Origin: Pseudomonadota bacterium
GTDB taxonomy: Bacteria > Pseudomonadota > Alphaproteobacteria > Caulobacterales > Aquidulcibacteraceae
NCBI GenBank assembly: GCA_023410295.1
Contig: JAEYPY010000132.1
Span: forward strand, 1 to 8,321
Reading direction: 5' to 3'
DNA length: 8,321 bases
The translations under genes were made by a program, and so were the position numbers. Below are positions 1 through 7,047 of this stretch, in pieces; within the stretch, counting starts at the first letter, position 1, and each line of letters starts with the position of its first letter. The notes beneath the pieces are model-generated. The model searched no databases and was not told the DNA's origin. It saw only the letters and a program-made list of their open reading frames with translations.

Positions 1-1590
1 GCTGTCGAAATCGCCCTCAAACCATTCCACGTGGCTATCGCCTTCAAAGGCGAGGATGTGGGTGGCGAGGCGATTCAAGAACCAGCGGTCGTGGCTGATC
101 ACCACAGCGCATCCGGCAAAATCTTCAAGCGCGCTTTCCAGCGATTGCAGCGTTTCGACATCCAAATCGTTGGTCGGTTCGTCGAGCAGCAGCACGTTGG
201 CGCCGGTGAGCAGCGTCTTGGCGAGGTGCACGCGGTTACGCTCACCGCCCGACAGCAACCCCACCTTCTTCTGCTGATCGCTGCCCTTGAAGTTGAAGCT
301 CGACACATAAGCGCGCGACGGAATTTCGCGATTGCCGACGGTCAGAATATCCAGACCGCCGGAAATCTCTTCCCAGATCGTCTTGTTCGGATCGAGCGCG
401 TCGCGCGATTGATCGACATAGCCGAGCTTTACGCTGTCGCCGATCGTGATCTTGCCATCGTCGGGCTTTTCCTGGCCGGTGATCATGCGGAACAGCGTCG
501 ACTTGCCGGCGCCGTTCGGGCCGATGATGCCGACAATGCCGCCTGGCGGCAGTTTGAACGTGAGCCCGTCGATCAGAAGCTTCTCGCCGAAGCCCTTCTT
601 CAGATTTTCGAACTGAATGACGTTCTGACCAAGCCGCGGGCCGGGCGGGATTTGAATCGTCGCGAACGTCTGCTTCTCGCGCTCGGCCTCGGCGGCCATT
701 TCTTCATAGCGCGAGAGGCGCGCTTTCGACTTGGCCTGACGCGCCTTCGGAGATTGGCGCACCCATTCCAGCTCGCGCGCGAGCGCCTTCTTGCGGCCTT
801 CGCTTTCGCTTTGCTCTTGTTCCGCGCGCTTGGCTTTGGCTTCGAGCCAGGCGGAATAATTGCCTTCGTACGGATTGCCGCGGCCGCGGTCGAGTTCGAG
901 CGTCCACTTCGTCACTTGATCGAGGAAGTAGCGATCGTGCGTGACGAGGATGACGCAGCCCGGAAACTGTTCGAGGTGGTGCTGCAGCCAGGCGACGCTT
1001 TCGGCGTCCAAATGGTTGGTCGGTTCGTCGAGCAGCAGCATGTCGGGCTTGGAGAGCAGCAGCCGGCAGAGCGCCACGCGCCGGCGCTCACCGCCCGAGA
1101 GCTTTTCCACGCCGCTATCGTCCGGCGGACAGCGCAGCGCATCCATCGCCATGTCGATCTTGCTGTCGATGTCCCACGCGTCCGAAGCATCGATCTGCTC
1201 CTGCAGCTTGGTCATCTCCTCCATCAGCTCGTCTGTGTAGTTCTCGCCGACTTCCATGCTGACTTCGTTGAAGCGGGTGACGAGCTTCTTCTCTTCACAC
1301 CAGGACTCCACGTTCTCGCGCACCGTCATCGACGGGTCGAGTTGCGGCTCCTGCTCAAGATAGCCCATTTTCGTGCCGGCCATGGCGAAGGCTTCGCCGG
1401 TGAAGTCCTTGTCGAGCCCGGCCATAATCTTCAGCAGCGTCGACTTGCCCGAGCCGTTGACGCCGACGACGCCGATCTTCGCGTCCGGGAAGAACGACAG
1501 CCAGATGTTCTCGAACACCTTCTTGCCGCCCGGATAGGCCTTGGTGAGGCCCTGCATCGTGAAAATGTATTGTGCCGGCTGCGCCGCCAT
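1..1590 (-). CDS. ettA: Energy-dependent translational throttle protein EttA (ABC-F ATPase), C-terminus cut by the window edge
   Basis: This soluble ABC-F ATPase has two nucleotide-binding domains and no membrane part. Members of the family bind the ribosomal E site and gate early elongation according to ATP/ADP level. In the visible 530 residues, domain 1 has Walker A GVNGSGKS (43-50), signature LSGGE (164-168) and Walker B with DEPTNHLD (E189). Domain 2 has Walker A GPNGAGKST (357-365), signature LSGGE (446-450) and DEPTNDLD (E471). The charged linker between them contains the ELEWVRQ...KARQAKSKARL segment typical of EttA, followed by IPPGPRLG. E. coli EttA has about 555 residues, so some 25-30 C-terminal residues lie beyond position 1. 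The ATG start has AGGA (1601-1604) 10 bases upstream. The gene follows phoB in the same direction after 98 bases. Family and subfamily are clear from the sequence; the ribosomal role is known from E. coli. Confidence 0.95.
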   Translation of the reverse strand, partial: MAAQPAQYIFTMQGLTKAYPGGKKVFENIWLSFFPDAKIGVVGVNGSGKSTLLKIMAGLDKDFTGEAFAMAGTKMGYLEQEPQLDPSMTVRENVESWCEEKKLVTRFNEVSMEVGENYTDELMEEMTKLQEQIDASDAWDIDSKIDMAMDALRCPPDDSGVEKLSGGERRRVALCRLLLSKPDMLLLDEPTNHLDAESVAWLQHHLEQFPGCVILVTHDRYFLDQVTKWTLELDRGRGNPYEGNYSAWLEAKAKRAEQEQSESEGRKKALARELEWVRQSPKARQAKSKARLSRYEEMAAEAEREKQTFATIQIPPGPRLGQNVIQFENLKKGFGEKLLIDGLTFKLPPGGIVGIIGPNGAGKSTLFRMITGQEKPDDGKITIGDSVKLGYVDQSRDALDPNKTIWEEISGGLDILTVGNREIPSRAYVSSFNFKGSDQQKKVGLLSGGERNRVHLAKTLLTGANVLLLDEPTNDLDVETLQSLESALEDFAGCAVVISHDRWFLNRLATHILAFEGDSHVEWFEGDFDS

Positions 1591-1623
1591 GATCGCCCGT
1601 TCCTGTTGGAAAATCGAAGCGCG

Positions 1624-1652
1624 GATATAGCGATGGCCGCGCGCAGCGTCCA
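1624..1652 (-). promoter_or_regulatory. Candidate sigma-70 promoter for ettA
   Basis: On the minus strand, TGGACG (1647-1652, 4 of 6 to TTGACA) lies exactly 17 bases before TATATC (1624-1629, 4 of 6 to TATAAT). It sits in the 98-base gap between phoB and ettA, about 35 bases before the ettA start. If real, ettA could be expressed independently of the phosphate genes. Such matches also arise by chance, so this is tentative. Confidence 0.3.
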
Positions 1653-1688
1653 TGCCGCCGCGAGCCGCACTGGCAGCGCGCCGGCGGC

Positions 1689-2390
1689 TCAGCCCGCCCC
1701 GGCGTCCACGTCCAGAGCGTAGCCGGCGCTGCGGACGGTGCGGATGGGGTCGGTTTCCTCGCCCACCATCAGCGCTTTGCGCAGGCGCCCGATATGGACG
1801 TCCACCGTGCGCGCTTCGACATAAACGTCCGAGCCCCAGACGGCGTCCAGCAATTGCTCGCGGCTGAAGACGCGGCCGGGATGCTGCATCAGGTGCTCGA
1901 GGATTTTGAACTCGGTGGGCCCAAGATGGACTTCGCGCGCGCCGCGTTTCACGCGATGGGCGACGCGGTCGATGACGATGTCGCCGCGGGTCAGCTTGTC
2001 TTCAGCCAGCGCCGGGCGGATGCGCCGCATCACGGCGCGCAGCCGCGCGAGCAGCTCGGTCATCGAAAACGGCTTAGTGACGTAGTCGTCGGCGCCGACA
2101 TCGAGGCCGCGGATGAGATCGCTCTCCTCGGTGCGCGCCGTTAGCATCACGATCGGCACGTTGCGTGTTTCTTGGCGTGCCCGCAGCCGCCGCGCGACTT
2201 CGATTCCGGGCGCCTTGGGCAGCATCCAATCCAGCACGACGAGATCGGGCGGCGTCTCGGCAGCGACCACCAGCGCCTCTTCGCCATCGCGCGCGACACT
2301 GACGCGATAGCCTTCCTTCTCCAGATTGTACTTGAGGAGTTCGGAGAGCGCGGCTTCGTCCTCGACCACGAGCACGTGAGTGGCGGCCAT
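1689..2390 (-). CDS. phoB: Phosphate regulon response regulator PhoB (OmpR/PhoB family)
   Basis: This DNA-binding response regulator is phosphorylated by PhoR when phosphate is scarce and binds Pho boxes to activate phosphate genes. The product has 233 residues, close to the roughly 229 of E. coli PhoB. The receiver domain (about 4-120) shows the acidic pair E10-D11, phospho-acceptor D54 in VVLDWMLP, T84 and K106 in TKPF. The C-terminal winged helix (about 133-229) has LGPTEFKILEHLMQHPGRVFSREQLL and the ending EARTVDVHIGRLRKAL...IRTVRSAGYAL. The reading frame is open upstream of 2390, but homology starts with MAATHVLVVEDE and AGGAGA (2401-2406) lies 10 bases before this ATG. The phoU stop codon overlaps that ribosome site and the genes are 14 bases apart, so translational coupling is likely. 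Last gene of the phoR-pstB-phoU-phoB set. Confidence 0.95.
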   Translation of the reverse strand: MAATHVLVVEDEAALSELLKYNLEKEGYRVSVARDGEEALVVAAETPPDLVVLDWMLPKAPGIEVARRLRARQETRNVPIVMLTARTEESDLIRGLDVGADDYVTKPFSMTELLARLRAVMRRIRPALAEDKLTRGDIVIDRVAHRVKRGAREVHLGPTEFKILEHLMQHPGRVFSREQLLDAVWGSDVYVEARTVDVHIGRLRKALMVGEETDPIRTVRSAGYALDVDAGAG

Positions 2391-2404
2391 GGCCTCTGCG
2401 TCTC

Positions 2405-3097
2405 CTAGACCGCGTCCTCGGTGTCGGCGCGCGGCCGTTCGGTCGCGATTTCTTCGCCGGTGATGAGGAAGTGGATGTACTCGGCGATGTTGGTGCCGTG
2501 ATCGCCGACGCGTTCGAGGTTCTTGGCGATGAACAGCAAGTGCGCGCAGGAGCTTATCGTGCGCGGGTCCTCGATCATGTACGTCAAGAGCTCGCGGAAC
2601 AGCGAGTTGTAATGCGCGTCGATGTTGTCGTCGGAGTGCCAAACCGTGATCGCCGCCTGCAGATCCTTGTTGGCGTAGGCATCCAGCACTTGCTTCAGAT
2701 GCTCGGCCGCGATCTTGCCCATGCGCTCGACGCTGCGCGTCAGCTGCACCGGTTCGGCCTGGTTCAAGATCAGCGTGCGCTTGGCGATGTTCTTGGCGAG
2801 ATCGCCGACGCGCTCCAGTTCCCCGGCGATGCGCCAGGCAGTCAGCACGACGCGCAGATCGCTCGCCATCGGCTGGCGCAGCGCAAAAAGCCGGATCGCG
2901 CGCCGCTCGACCTCGCGCTGCGCCGCGTCGATCTTGGCGTCGCGTTGGATCACGGCCTGCGCCAGCTCGGTGTCGCGGCGGGCGACGGCGGTCAGACTGT
3001 CATAGACAGCCGTCTCCGCGAGACCGCCCATGCGCGCGATCTCCTGGGTGAGCCCGTCGAGCTCTTCCGTGAACGCTCTTACCGTGTGCTCGGCCAT
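2405..3097 (-). CDS. phoU: Phosphate signalling complex protein PhoU
   Basis: PhoU is a cytoplasmic peripheral protein that links the Pst phosphate importer to PhoR and keeps the Pho response off when phosphate is plentiful. The 230-residue product is the usual length for the family and made of two homologous all-helical PhoU domains. Each carries the metal-binding repeat: ELERVGDLAKNIAKR (93-107) and NLERVGDHGTNIAEY (193-207). The N-terminus MAEHTVRAFTEELDGL is typical of alphaproteobacterial PhoU. The ATG at 3097 follows GAAGG (3101-3105) at only 3 bases, a short spacing. It begins 31 bases after the pstB stop and ends 14 bases before phoB, so it is almost certainly cotranscribed with both. 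The C-terminal tail (about 215-230) is charged and probably disordered. Confidence 0.95.
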   Translation of the reverse strand: MAEHTVRAFTEELDGLTQEIARMGGLAETAVYDSLTAVARRDTELAQAVIQRDAKIDAAQREVERRAIRLFALRQPMASDLRVVLTAWRIAGELERVGDLAKNIAKRTLILNQAEPVQLTRSVERMGKIAAEHLKQVLDAYANKDLQAAITVWHSDDNIDAHYNSLFRELLTYMIEDPRTISSCAHLLFIAKNLERVGDHGTNIAEYIHFLITGEEIATERPRADTEDAV

Positions 3098-3128
3098 GTG
3101 CCTTCAGTCCGCAGCGCCGGCTGAACCG

Positions 3129-3947
3129 TCAGCCGAACCTGCCAGTGATATAATCCTGCGTGCGTGTGTCACGAGGGTTGGTGAAGATTTCCTCGGTAGC
3201 ACCGGTTTCGACCAGCTTGCCGAGGTGAAAGAACGCCGTCTTCTGCGACACGCGCGCCGCCTGCGCCATCGAGTGCGTGACGATGACGATCGTGTACTTG
3301 TCGCGCAATTCGTCGATCAGCTCTTCGATCTTGGCGGTCGCGATCGGATCGAGCGCCGAGCACGGCTCGTCCATCAGGATGATGTCGGGATTGACCGCGA
3401 CGGTGCGGGCGATGACGAGGCGCTGCTGCTGACCACCGGAAAGCCCCGTGCCGGGCTGGGCCAGGCGATCTTTCACTTCTTCCCAAAGGCCGGCGCGGCG
3501 CAGCGACTTTTCGACGATCTGGTCCATGTCGGCCTTGGACTTAGCCATGCCGTGGATGCGCGGCCCGTAGGCGACATTGTCATAGATCGATTTCGGGAAC
3601 GGGTTCGGCTTCTGAAACACCATGCCAACGCGGGTGCGCAGCACCACCGGATCGACATTCTTGCCGTAAACGTCCTTGCCTTCGATCTGCAGCGAACCGG
3701 CGACCCGGGCGCCTTCGATCGTGTCGTTCATGCGGTTGATGCAGCGCAGGAACGTGGTCTTGCCGCAACCCGAGGGCCCAATGAACGCGGTTACCGCGCG
3801 GTCCGGCACGTCGAGCGAAACGTCGAACAACGCCTGCTTCTCGCCGTAGAAGACGCTGACATCGCGCGCCGCGACCTTCACGGGCGCGCCCGTGATCAAG
3901 CCGGCCCCAGATTTCACGGCGGGCGCGGTCATGGCGGGCGTGCTCAT
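3129..3947 (-). CDS. pstB: Phosphate ABC transporter ATP-binding protein PstB
   Basis: PstB is the ATPase that powers the high-affinity PstSCAB phosphate importer at the inner face of the cytoplasmic membrane, and takes part in Pho signalling with PhoU and PhoR. From the chosen start it has 272 residues, with Walker A GPSGCGKTT (57-65), Q-loop Q112 in VFQKPNPFPKSI, signature LSGGQQQR (169-176), Walker B ILMDEPCSALDP (catalytic E194) and switch H225 in VTHSMAQAARVS. The KPNPFPKSIYDNVAYGPRIHG stretch is specific to PstB. The frame is open to an ATG at 4022 and another at 3974. I prefer 3947 because AGGAG (3959-3963) precedes it by 11 bases and the N-terminal length matches homologues as I recall them. 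The 3974 ATG also has a possible site (AAGGGG, 6 bases away). ATG 4022 would lie only about 9 bases from the predicted transcript start. The membrane partners PstC and PstA are not encoded here. Confidence 0.95.
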   Translation of the reverse strand: MSTPAMTAPAVKSGAGLITGAPVKVAARDVSVFYGEKQALFDVSLDVPDRAVTAFIGPSGCGKTTFLRCINRMNDTIEGARVAGSLQIEGKDVYGKNVDPVVLRTRVGMVFQKPNPFPKSIYDNVAYGPRIHGMAKSKADMDQIVEKSLRRAGLWEEVKDRLAQPGTGLSGGQQQRLVIARTVAVNPDIILMDEPCSALDPIATAKIEELIDELRDKYTIVIVTHSMAQAARVSQKTAFFHLGKLVETGATEEIFTNPRDTRTQDYITGRFG

Positions 3948-4037
3948 CGCGCGCTCGGCTCCTGCGAACTCCATCTCGTACCCCTTCCCGCCGGGCCGTT
4001 CCGGCGCCGGCGATTCGCCCATCCCCTGTCAGGGTGG

Positions 4038-4071
4038 GACATAGGGGCGTTTGATGACAGTGATGTGAAAC
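4038..4071 (-). promoter_or_regulatory. Candidate PhoB box and -10 element upstream of pstB
   Basis: Reading the minus strand, GTTTCAC (4065-4071), a 4-base spacer ATCA and CTGTCAT (4054-4060) form a direct repeat with the 11-base period of a Pho box (consensus CTGTCAT-N4-CTGTCAT). The second half is a perfect match; the first matches 4 of 7. Ten bases after the box is TATGTC (4038-4043), a -10-like hexamer at the distance seen in the E. coli phoA promoter. The transcript would start near 4031, inside the 11-bp palindrome CCCTGTCAGGG (4024-4034). Position between phoR and pstB supports a PhoB-activated promoter for pstB-phoU-phoB. Binding itself is inferred. Confidence 0.6.
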
Positions 4072-4086
4072 CGGCCATGCGCTGGC

Positions 4087-5418
4087 TCAATCCTCCTCGG
4101 CCAATTCCACATAGACGGCGAAAGCTGAGCCGCGGCCCGACTGGCTCTCGACCAGGAACCCGCCGCGGTGGCGGTTGACGATGTGCTTGACGATGGCGAG
4201 CCCCAGGCCCGTACCGCCGCGCTCATCGCCCATCTCGCGTTCGACACGGAAGAAGCGCTCGCCCAGCCGCGGCAAGAAGCGTCGGGCCACGCCCGGGCCG
4301 GAATCCTCAACCCGAACATACGCATAAGAGAGATTGGCGGCCGGCGACGGGGTGATGAAGGCAAACCGGCCTGCGTCATCCCAGCGCCGGCCGGCCAGCG
4401 CCGCCGTCTCATCCCGATCGCCGCCGCGGCCGAGTTCGATGCGCACCGCGCCGCCCGTGGGCGTGTACTTGATGGCGTTGTCGACGAGGTTCTGCACCAC
4501 TTGCGTCAGCTGAAAACGCTCGCCGACAACGATGAGCGGCATCTCGGGCGCTTTGAGCGTCAGCTGCACGCCGCGCTCCTCCGCGACGCTCTCCAGCGCA
4601 TCAATCACCTCGCGCGACACCGCGGTGAGATCGGCGCGGTCCGATGGCGGAATGTGTTCGTCCAGCTCGATGCGCGACAGCGAAAGCAGGTCATCGATCA
4701 GGCGGCGCATGCGATCGGCCTGCACCTGCATCATGCGTAGAAAGCGGTCGCGTTCTTGCGCGTCATCGCGCGCTGGGCCAGCGAGCGTTTCGATCAGCAG
4801 CGTCAGCGACGCGAGCGGCGTGCGCAATTCATGGCTGGCGTTGGCGAGAAAATCCGAGCGCATGCGCTCGGTGCTGATGCGCGCGGTTTGATCGTGAAAC
4901 ACTAGCATCGCCGCCCGTTCCGCGCCCCAGTTCACGGGCGCCACGTAGCAGCGCGTCTGCCGGCCGGTCTGCCCGCTGCTTTCGTACTCCACCGCGCTGG
5001 TGGCCCCATCGCGCACCGCTTCCTGCACCGCTTCCAGAACGTCCGGATGGCGCAGGATCGAGGTTAGAAACTGACCGCGCGCTTCGAACTGCAGCTGACG
5101 GCGCGCCGCGGCGTTCGAACCCACGATGCGATTATCGCCCCCCACCAGCAGCGCGGGCTCCGGCAATGCCTCCAGGAGCGGCGCCAGTTCGCCGAGCCCG
5201 ACGAGCTCGGCGCCCTCTTCGCCGCTCGGGGCGATGATGAAGCGGCGCGCCTCCTGGTAGGCCCAATAGCTCGCCGCCGCCGCCAGCAGCATCAGCACCC
5301 CCGCCTGGGCGCTGGCGGCGAAGGCCAGCACAGCGGCCAGAAGCGCTATGGCCCCGGCCGCCCAGGCGGCGGCGGGCAGGCGGTCGGACCGTCGCCGGAG
5401 GGTCGGGACTCGGATCAT
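4087..5418 (-). CDS. phoR: Phosphate regulon sensor histidine kinase PhoR
   Basis: This inner-membrane histidine kinase phosphorylates PhoB in low phosphate; it senses through the Pst-PhoU complex rather than by direct ligand binding. The 443 residues show two hydrophobic helices close together (about 16-37 and 39-54) with almost no periplasmic loop, as in E. coli PhoR. A PAS-like domain follows (about 78-180), then the H-box FLANASHELRTPLASL with phospho-acceptor H196. The ATPase domain has N-box QNLVDNAIKYTPTGG (N314), G1 DSGPG (372-376), F-box RFFRVE and G2 GGTGLGLAIVKH (401-412). About 30 extra residues (330-366) sit between the N- and G1-boxes. The frame is open to an ATG at 5547, but that codon overlaps a -10-like hexamer, lacks a ribosome site and would add 43 low-complexity residues, so I chose 5418; its own ribosome site is weak. 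PhoB at the far end of the cluster is the cognate regulator. Confidence 0.9.
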   Translation of the reverse strand: MIRVPTLRRRSDRLPAAAWAAGAIALLAAVLAFAASAQAGVLMLLAAAASYWAYQEARRFIIAPSGEEGAELVGLGELAPLLEALPEPALLVGGDNRIVGSNAAARRQLQFEARGQFLTSILRHPDVLEAVQEAVRDGATSAVEYESSGQTGRQTRCYVAPVNWGAERAAMLVFHDQTARISTERMRSDFLANASHELRTPLASLTLLIETLAGPARDDAQERDRFLRMMQVQADRMRRLIDDLLSLSRIELDEHIPPSDRADLTAVSREVIDALESVAEERGVQLTLKAPEMPLIVVGERFQLTQVVQNLVDNAIKYTPTGGAVRIELGRGGDRDETAALAGRRWDDAGRFAFITPSPAANLSYAYVRVEDSGPGVARRFLPRLGERFFRVEREMGDERGGTGLGLAIVKHIVNRHRGGFLVESQSGRGSAFAVYVELAEED

Positions 5419-5549
5419 CGGGGCCGGGTTTAAGCCGTCCGCAACCGGCTTGCGAACAAAAGTGATGTGGGGGGCGCATCCATTTGGAGCAGGCGCGGCA
5501 TCAGTAGATGTCGTGGGGCCGGCGTTTGCCGAGCGTCGACCAAACATTA

Positions 5550-5581
5550 TCGAAAATCAATACAGCTTTATTGACTTTCGA
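5550..5581. repeat. 32-bp AT-rich inverted repeat, probable operator between phoR and the efflux operon
   Basis: The left arm TCGAAAATCAATA (5550-5562) and right arm TATTGACTTTCGA (5569-5581) are inverted copies matching at 12 of 13 positions, around the 6-base spacer CAGCTT. The block 5541-5581 has only 12 G or C in 41 bases, within GC-rich surroundings. It is 41 bases before the tolC-type start, and its right arm contains TTGACT, a near-consensus -35 for the plus strand. On the minus strand GATAAT (5546-5551) at its edge resembles a -10 facing phoR. Such position and symmetry are typical of a site for a dimeric repressor such as a TetR- or MarR-family efflux regulator. The absence of a following T-run argues against a terminator. 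The identity of the binding protein is unknown. Confidence 0.55.
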
Positions 5582-5584
5582 GAG

Positions 5585-5626
5585 ATGCAGGCGGTAAAGC
5601 ACCGCCATTGCTGCGAGGGATTATGA
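5585..5626 (+). CDS. Possible 13-residue leader reading frame overlapping the efflux gene start
   Basis: A short frame ATG...TGA encodes MQAVKHRHCCEGL. Its TGA stop overlaps the ATG of the outer-membrane channel gene as ATGA, the arrangement used for translational coupling, and its last codons supply the GAGG ribosome site of that gene. The peptide is rich in His and Cys (HRHCC). No good ribosome site precedes its ATG, and if the TTGACT at 5571 is the -35, transcription would begin downstream of it. It may be chance. Confidence 0.2.
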   Translation: MQAVKHRHCCEGL

Positions 5627-7047
5627 AACACGGCGTCCGCTTCTGGATCGGCCTCGGCCTGATGGCCGCGGCTGGCTCATGTGCGGGCCGCAACCTGCCG
5701 CCGGAGCCCGACTCTTACGTAGCGGCAGACGCGATCGGCGCCGAGCGCGCGGCCGAACTCGCAGCGTCGCCCGCAGCAACCTGGCTTGACGATCTCGGCG
5801 CGCCGGAGATGTCGCAGCTTGCGCGCGAAGCGCTTGCCGGCAGCCCCGATCTGCAAATCGTCGAAGCGCAGTATCGCGCCTCGCGTTGGCGCGCACGCGG
5901 CGCCATCGGCAACAATTTGCTGCCGAGCCTCAGCGTGGGCGTTGACGGCACGCGCAGCGAAGAACCGATTGCCAATTCCAATGCGCGTCTGCGCACCGAG
6001 TTCATGACCTCGAGCGTCGTCGCCAATTGGGAGGTCGATCTCTGGGGCCGCCTCACCGCGCGCACGCTCGCCGCCGATCTTTCCGCCGACGCCGCTCAAG
6101 AAGATTTGAACGGCGCGCGCCTGTCCGTCGCCGGACAAACCGCACAGGCGTGGGTCGATGTCATCGAAGCGCAGCAATTGCTGGCGCTGGCGGAGGAAGA
6201 TTTGGAAACGCGCGAGCGCGCGCTTGATCTGACGCAGCGCCGCTACGACGCCGGCATCGCCACCTCGCTCTCACTGCGCACCGCGCGCAGCCAAGTCGCA
6301 TCGGCGCGCGCTTTCGAAGCGCAGGCTCAGGACGCGCTGCTCATCTCCTCGCGCCGTCTGCAAGAGCTTATGGGCCGCTACCCTGATGGCACGCTGCGCG
6401 CTGATGGCGCGCTCCCGGAACTTCAACCTATCGCCGCCGCAGGCGCGCCGGCCGATCTCCTGGAACGCCGCCCGGACGTACTGGCCTCCGAAAACCGCAT
6501 GCGCGCCGCCGGTTTCCGCATCCACGAAGCGCGCGCGGCGCTCTTGCCGCGCCTGACGCTGACGGGTACGGCGGGCAATTCAGGCACGGCGCTCAACCAG
6601 ATCGACGACAGCGCCAACATGGTCTCCAACATCGTCGCTGGGATCACCATGCCGATCTTCAATGGCGGCGCCCTCCTCGCGGAATCACGCGCGACGGTGA
6701 ACGATCGCCGCGCCGCCGCCGCCGATTACGTCGCCACCTCGATCGCCGCCTGGCGCGAAGTGGAAGCCGCCATCAGCGCCGATCAGAGCCTTGAAGTGCG
6801 CGAACGCGAATTCGCCAACGCCGCCGAGGAAGCGCGCGCGGCGCAAGAACTAGCTGAACGCGAATATGCACGCGGCGTCGCCACGCTGTTCGAGCTGATC
6901 GATTCCTACACTCGCCGCATCGACGCCGAACGCGGCCTAATTTCCGCGCGCTCACAGCGCGTCTCCAATCGCATCGCCTATCATGTCGCCCTCGGCGGAG
7001 GCGCCAGGACAGGCGGCATCGACACAACCAGGAAAGCCGCCCGATGA
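5623..7047 (+). CDS. TolC/NodT-family outer-membrane efflux protein (RND system channel)
   Basis: This is the outer-membrane factor of a tripartite efflux pump: trimers form a barrel and periplasmic alpha-tunnel through which substrates leave the cell. The product has 474 residues, normal for the family. The N-terminus is a signal sequence ending in a weak lipobox AGSC (C20), so it may be a lipoprotein like NodT and OprM; Ala rather than Leu at -3 makes this uncertain. Two OEP repeats follow (about 60-255 and 280-460). Family hallmarks are NWEVDLWGR (135-143), YDAGIATSLSLRTARSQVA, ERRPDVLASENRMR (281-294) with EARAALLPRLTLTG, and YARGVATLFELIDSYTRR. GAGG (5615-5618) lies 4 bases before the ATG; a TTG at 5608 is a poorer alternative start. 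The stop overlaps the next start (ATGA), indicating an operon with the adaptor. Substrate cannot be told from the sequence. Confidence 0.9.
   Translation: MKHGVRFWIGLGLMAAAGSCAGRNLPPEPDSYVAADAIGAERAAELAASPAATWLDDLGAPEMSQLAREALAGSPDLQIVEAQYRASRWRARGAIGNNLLPSLSVGVDGTRSEEPIANSNARLRTEFMTSSVVANWEVDLWGRLTARTLAADLSADAAQEDLNGARLSVAGQTAQAWVDVIEAQQLLALAEEDLETRERALDLTQRRYDAGIATSLSLRTARSQVASARAFEAQAQDALLISSRRLQELMGRYPDGTLRADGALPELQPIAAAGAPADLLERRPDVLASENRMRAAGFRIHEARAALLPRLTLTGTAGNSGTALNQIDDSANMVSNIVAGITMPIFNGGALLAESRATVNDRRAAAADYVATSIAAWREVEAAISADQSLEVREREFANAAEEARAAQELAEREYARGVATLFELIDSYTRRIDAERGLISARSQRVSNRIAYHVALGGGARTGGIDTTRKAAR

Noticed and set aside
1654..1688. Hairpin just after the phoB stop (7-bp arms GCCGCCG/CGGCGGC) as a terminator.
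   Set aside because: The loop is about 21 bases, no T-run follows, and GC-rich hairpins like this are frequent by chance here.
31..1722. A 563-codon plus-strand open frame opposite ettA with an internal repeat.
   Set aside because: It mirrors ettA. The repeated VGRFVEQQHVG segments are the antisense of the two DEPTN Walker B regions, and GC-rich codon use keeps the frame open.
2391..2642. Longer PhoB reading frame starting at 2642.
   Set aside because: The extension lies inside phoU in another frame, and the receiver domain begins normally at the 2390 start.
3030..4178. A 382-codon plus-strand open frame spanning pstB and parts of phoU and phoR.
   Set aside because: It crosses three recognised genes and the intergenic promoter on the other strand, and shows no domain of its own.
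5456..5474. CACATCACT word upstream of phoR, shared with the Pho box before pstB.
   Set aside because: The half-sites match the Pho consensus poorly and no -10 follows at the right distance.
5419..5547. N-terminal extension of PhoR to ATG 5547.
   Set aside because: No ribosome site, low-complexity residues without family similarity, and overlap with the -10-like hexamer at 5546-5551.
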